From: Allolobophora icterica
Taxonomy: Eukaryota; Annelida; Clitellata; Crassiclitellata; Lumbricidae
DNA: 64,000 nucleotides
Reading direction: 5' to 3'
Assembly (NCBI GenBank): GCA_963556255.1
Contig: OY744609.1
Span: 6,611,237-6,675,236 of the forward strand
This document shows, piece by piece, positions 62,946-64,000 of the stretch. A model generated the notes under the pieces. The model had not been told where the DNA came from and did not search any database. It saw nothing but the letters and a program-made list of their open reading frames with translations. Positions within the stretch are counted from its first letter, which is position 1; each line of letters opens with the position of its first letter. The position numbers and the translations under genes were made by a program.

Positions 62946-64000
62946 AAGTGTGCGAACTCCGAAGAGATATGCGCTATAAAATCAGAGTGACAAACAAGGG
63001 AACAGTGACACAGCTTCAAGATGCAGACCAATCAGACTTCAGCTTTTCTCTTAAGCGATCAATCACGTGCCATTTGTTGCTTGGATACAGCCAATCACGA
63101 GTGTCTTCTGTAGCTTCTTAGTTTGACGTAACTAGCAGAAACTTTTCGCTTTGAGGTTTCTGATTACAATGCCCAATACTTTATATTCCGTTGATTTTAG
63201 AAAGTATTTCAAGGTTCTATGATTATTAATAGGTCACGACATATTTCAGCACACCGCTGCATATAACAGTGCACTGATTTCTACTGACTTACAGCGACTA
63301 AAACGATTTGCTATTCGATATGCTCCGTTGGTTGAAAACTGCTAAAGACATCAATTAATAAACACAGAAATCTGCATAAAACAATCATTATGCTTCAATA
63401 ACGTTGTTTCGGATACTTCCAACCCTGACTGGATGCCACTTTTTTAAAGCCTGGACTTACCTTGTTGTTAGTAAGCTCTGTAGGTACTATTTGTAGGATG
63501 TCAAGAAAAGTCGGCATTGACATAAAATTGGGCTCAAAGGATATTTCGTTTAAATTACAGAGACCACCACGGAAATCTCGAGATCCTCTAAGTAGCCCTA
63601 TTGAAGAGGAGATATATATATGTCTGAATGAATGAATGAATGAAACCTACTTAGCAGTCTTTTCTGTTAAACATTCAAGTAGATCTAAGTCAGTTAATCT
63701 GTAAACGAGGCCTACTTTACTGAATTTATTAAACCCGAGAATTTTCTGCTCCGATCAGAGTTGCCATTTTCAGAAGTCCCAAGTTCTTCTAAGAAAATCC
63801 CACGATGGTCTAAAAAATTCCAAGTAACTGAAAACTTTAGTAACCATACAGCCATTCCTCTTTGATTGGTTGTCTATAGGCTACCATACTTTGCCATAGG
63901 CATAGAGTCTACAAAGGAGGGAGAACTGAGTTGGCACCACATGGAACGGTCCCTTTCGTTAGGAGTTAGTTGAATTAAATGGTCCCTTCCAACTACTAAC
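62946..64000. other. ABCG 3' flank
   Basis: A candidate poly(A) signal AATAAA lies at 63357-63362, about 410 bp after the stop codon. A decayed retroposon tail with (GAAT)n lies at about 63590-63645. No other gene is seen. Confidence 0.5.
63357..63362 (+). terminator. Candidate poly(A) signal of the ABCG gene
   Basis: AATAAA on the plus strand, the first clear canonical hexamer after the stop codon that I noticed. Confidence 0.45.

Overview
The window is animal nuclear DNA. It has intron-rich genes with GT-AG and some GC-AG splice sites, very abundant microsatellites, tRNA-derived SINEs, LINE relics and many small cut-and-paste transposons. The proteins and repeat types fit a marine invertebrate, perhaps a deuterostome, but I cannot name the lineage from sequence alone.

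Layout. (1) About 1-6450: intergenic, with a SINE, two hAT-type MITEs and a TA-flanked transposon nested inside one of them. (2) 6453-22810, plus strand: a complete 19-exon gene for glutamine-dependent NAD+ synthetase (NADSYN1). It encodes about 807 aa, and the glutaminase triad falls at E45, K114 and C175. (3) 24886-25827, minus strand: a single-exon gene for TSR3, the 18S rRNA aminocarboxypropyltransferase, convergent with NADSYN1. (4) 26492-33353: an apparently complete Mutator-like (MULE) DNA transposon of about 6.9 kb. It has about 110-bp terminal inverted repeats, lies in an (AC)n tract and carries a three-exon minus-strand transposase gene with no stop or frameshift, about 852 aa (two C2H2 fingers, a GCM/WRKY-like zinc domain, a MULE DDE core and a SWIM finger). 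(5) 33534-34442: a 5'-truncated LINE with an 11-bp target duplication. (6) 34.5-39.0 kb: gene-free, very low complexity. (7) 39088-62945, plus strand: a complete 14-exon ABCG-type half-transporter gene of about 644 aa. Its introns hold a degenerate tandem array with decayed exon copies, three hAT-type elements, another TA-flanked transposon and long microsatellites. (8) 62946-64000: 3' flank.

The two host enzymes and the transporter share no evident pathway. NADSYN1 makes NAD+ from NaAD in the cytosol, TSR3 modifies 18S rRNA, and the ABCG protein is a membrane exporter. The main interest is in mobile DNA: the intact MULE; insertions whose empty sites can be read from paralogous copies in this same window; a hairpin-tailed SINE family that appears to seed microsatellites; and GC-AG introns, one of which is preserved in decayed exon duplicates.
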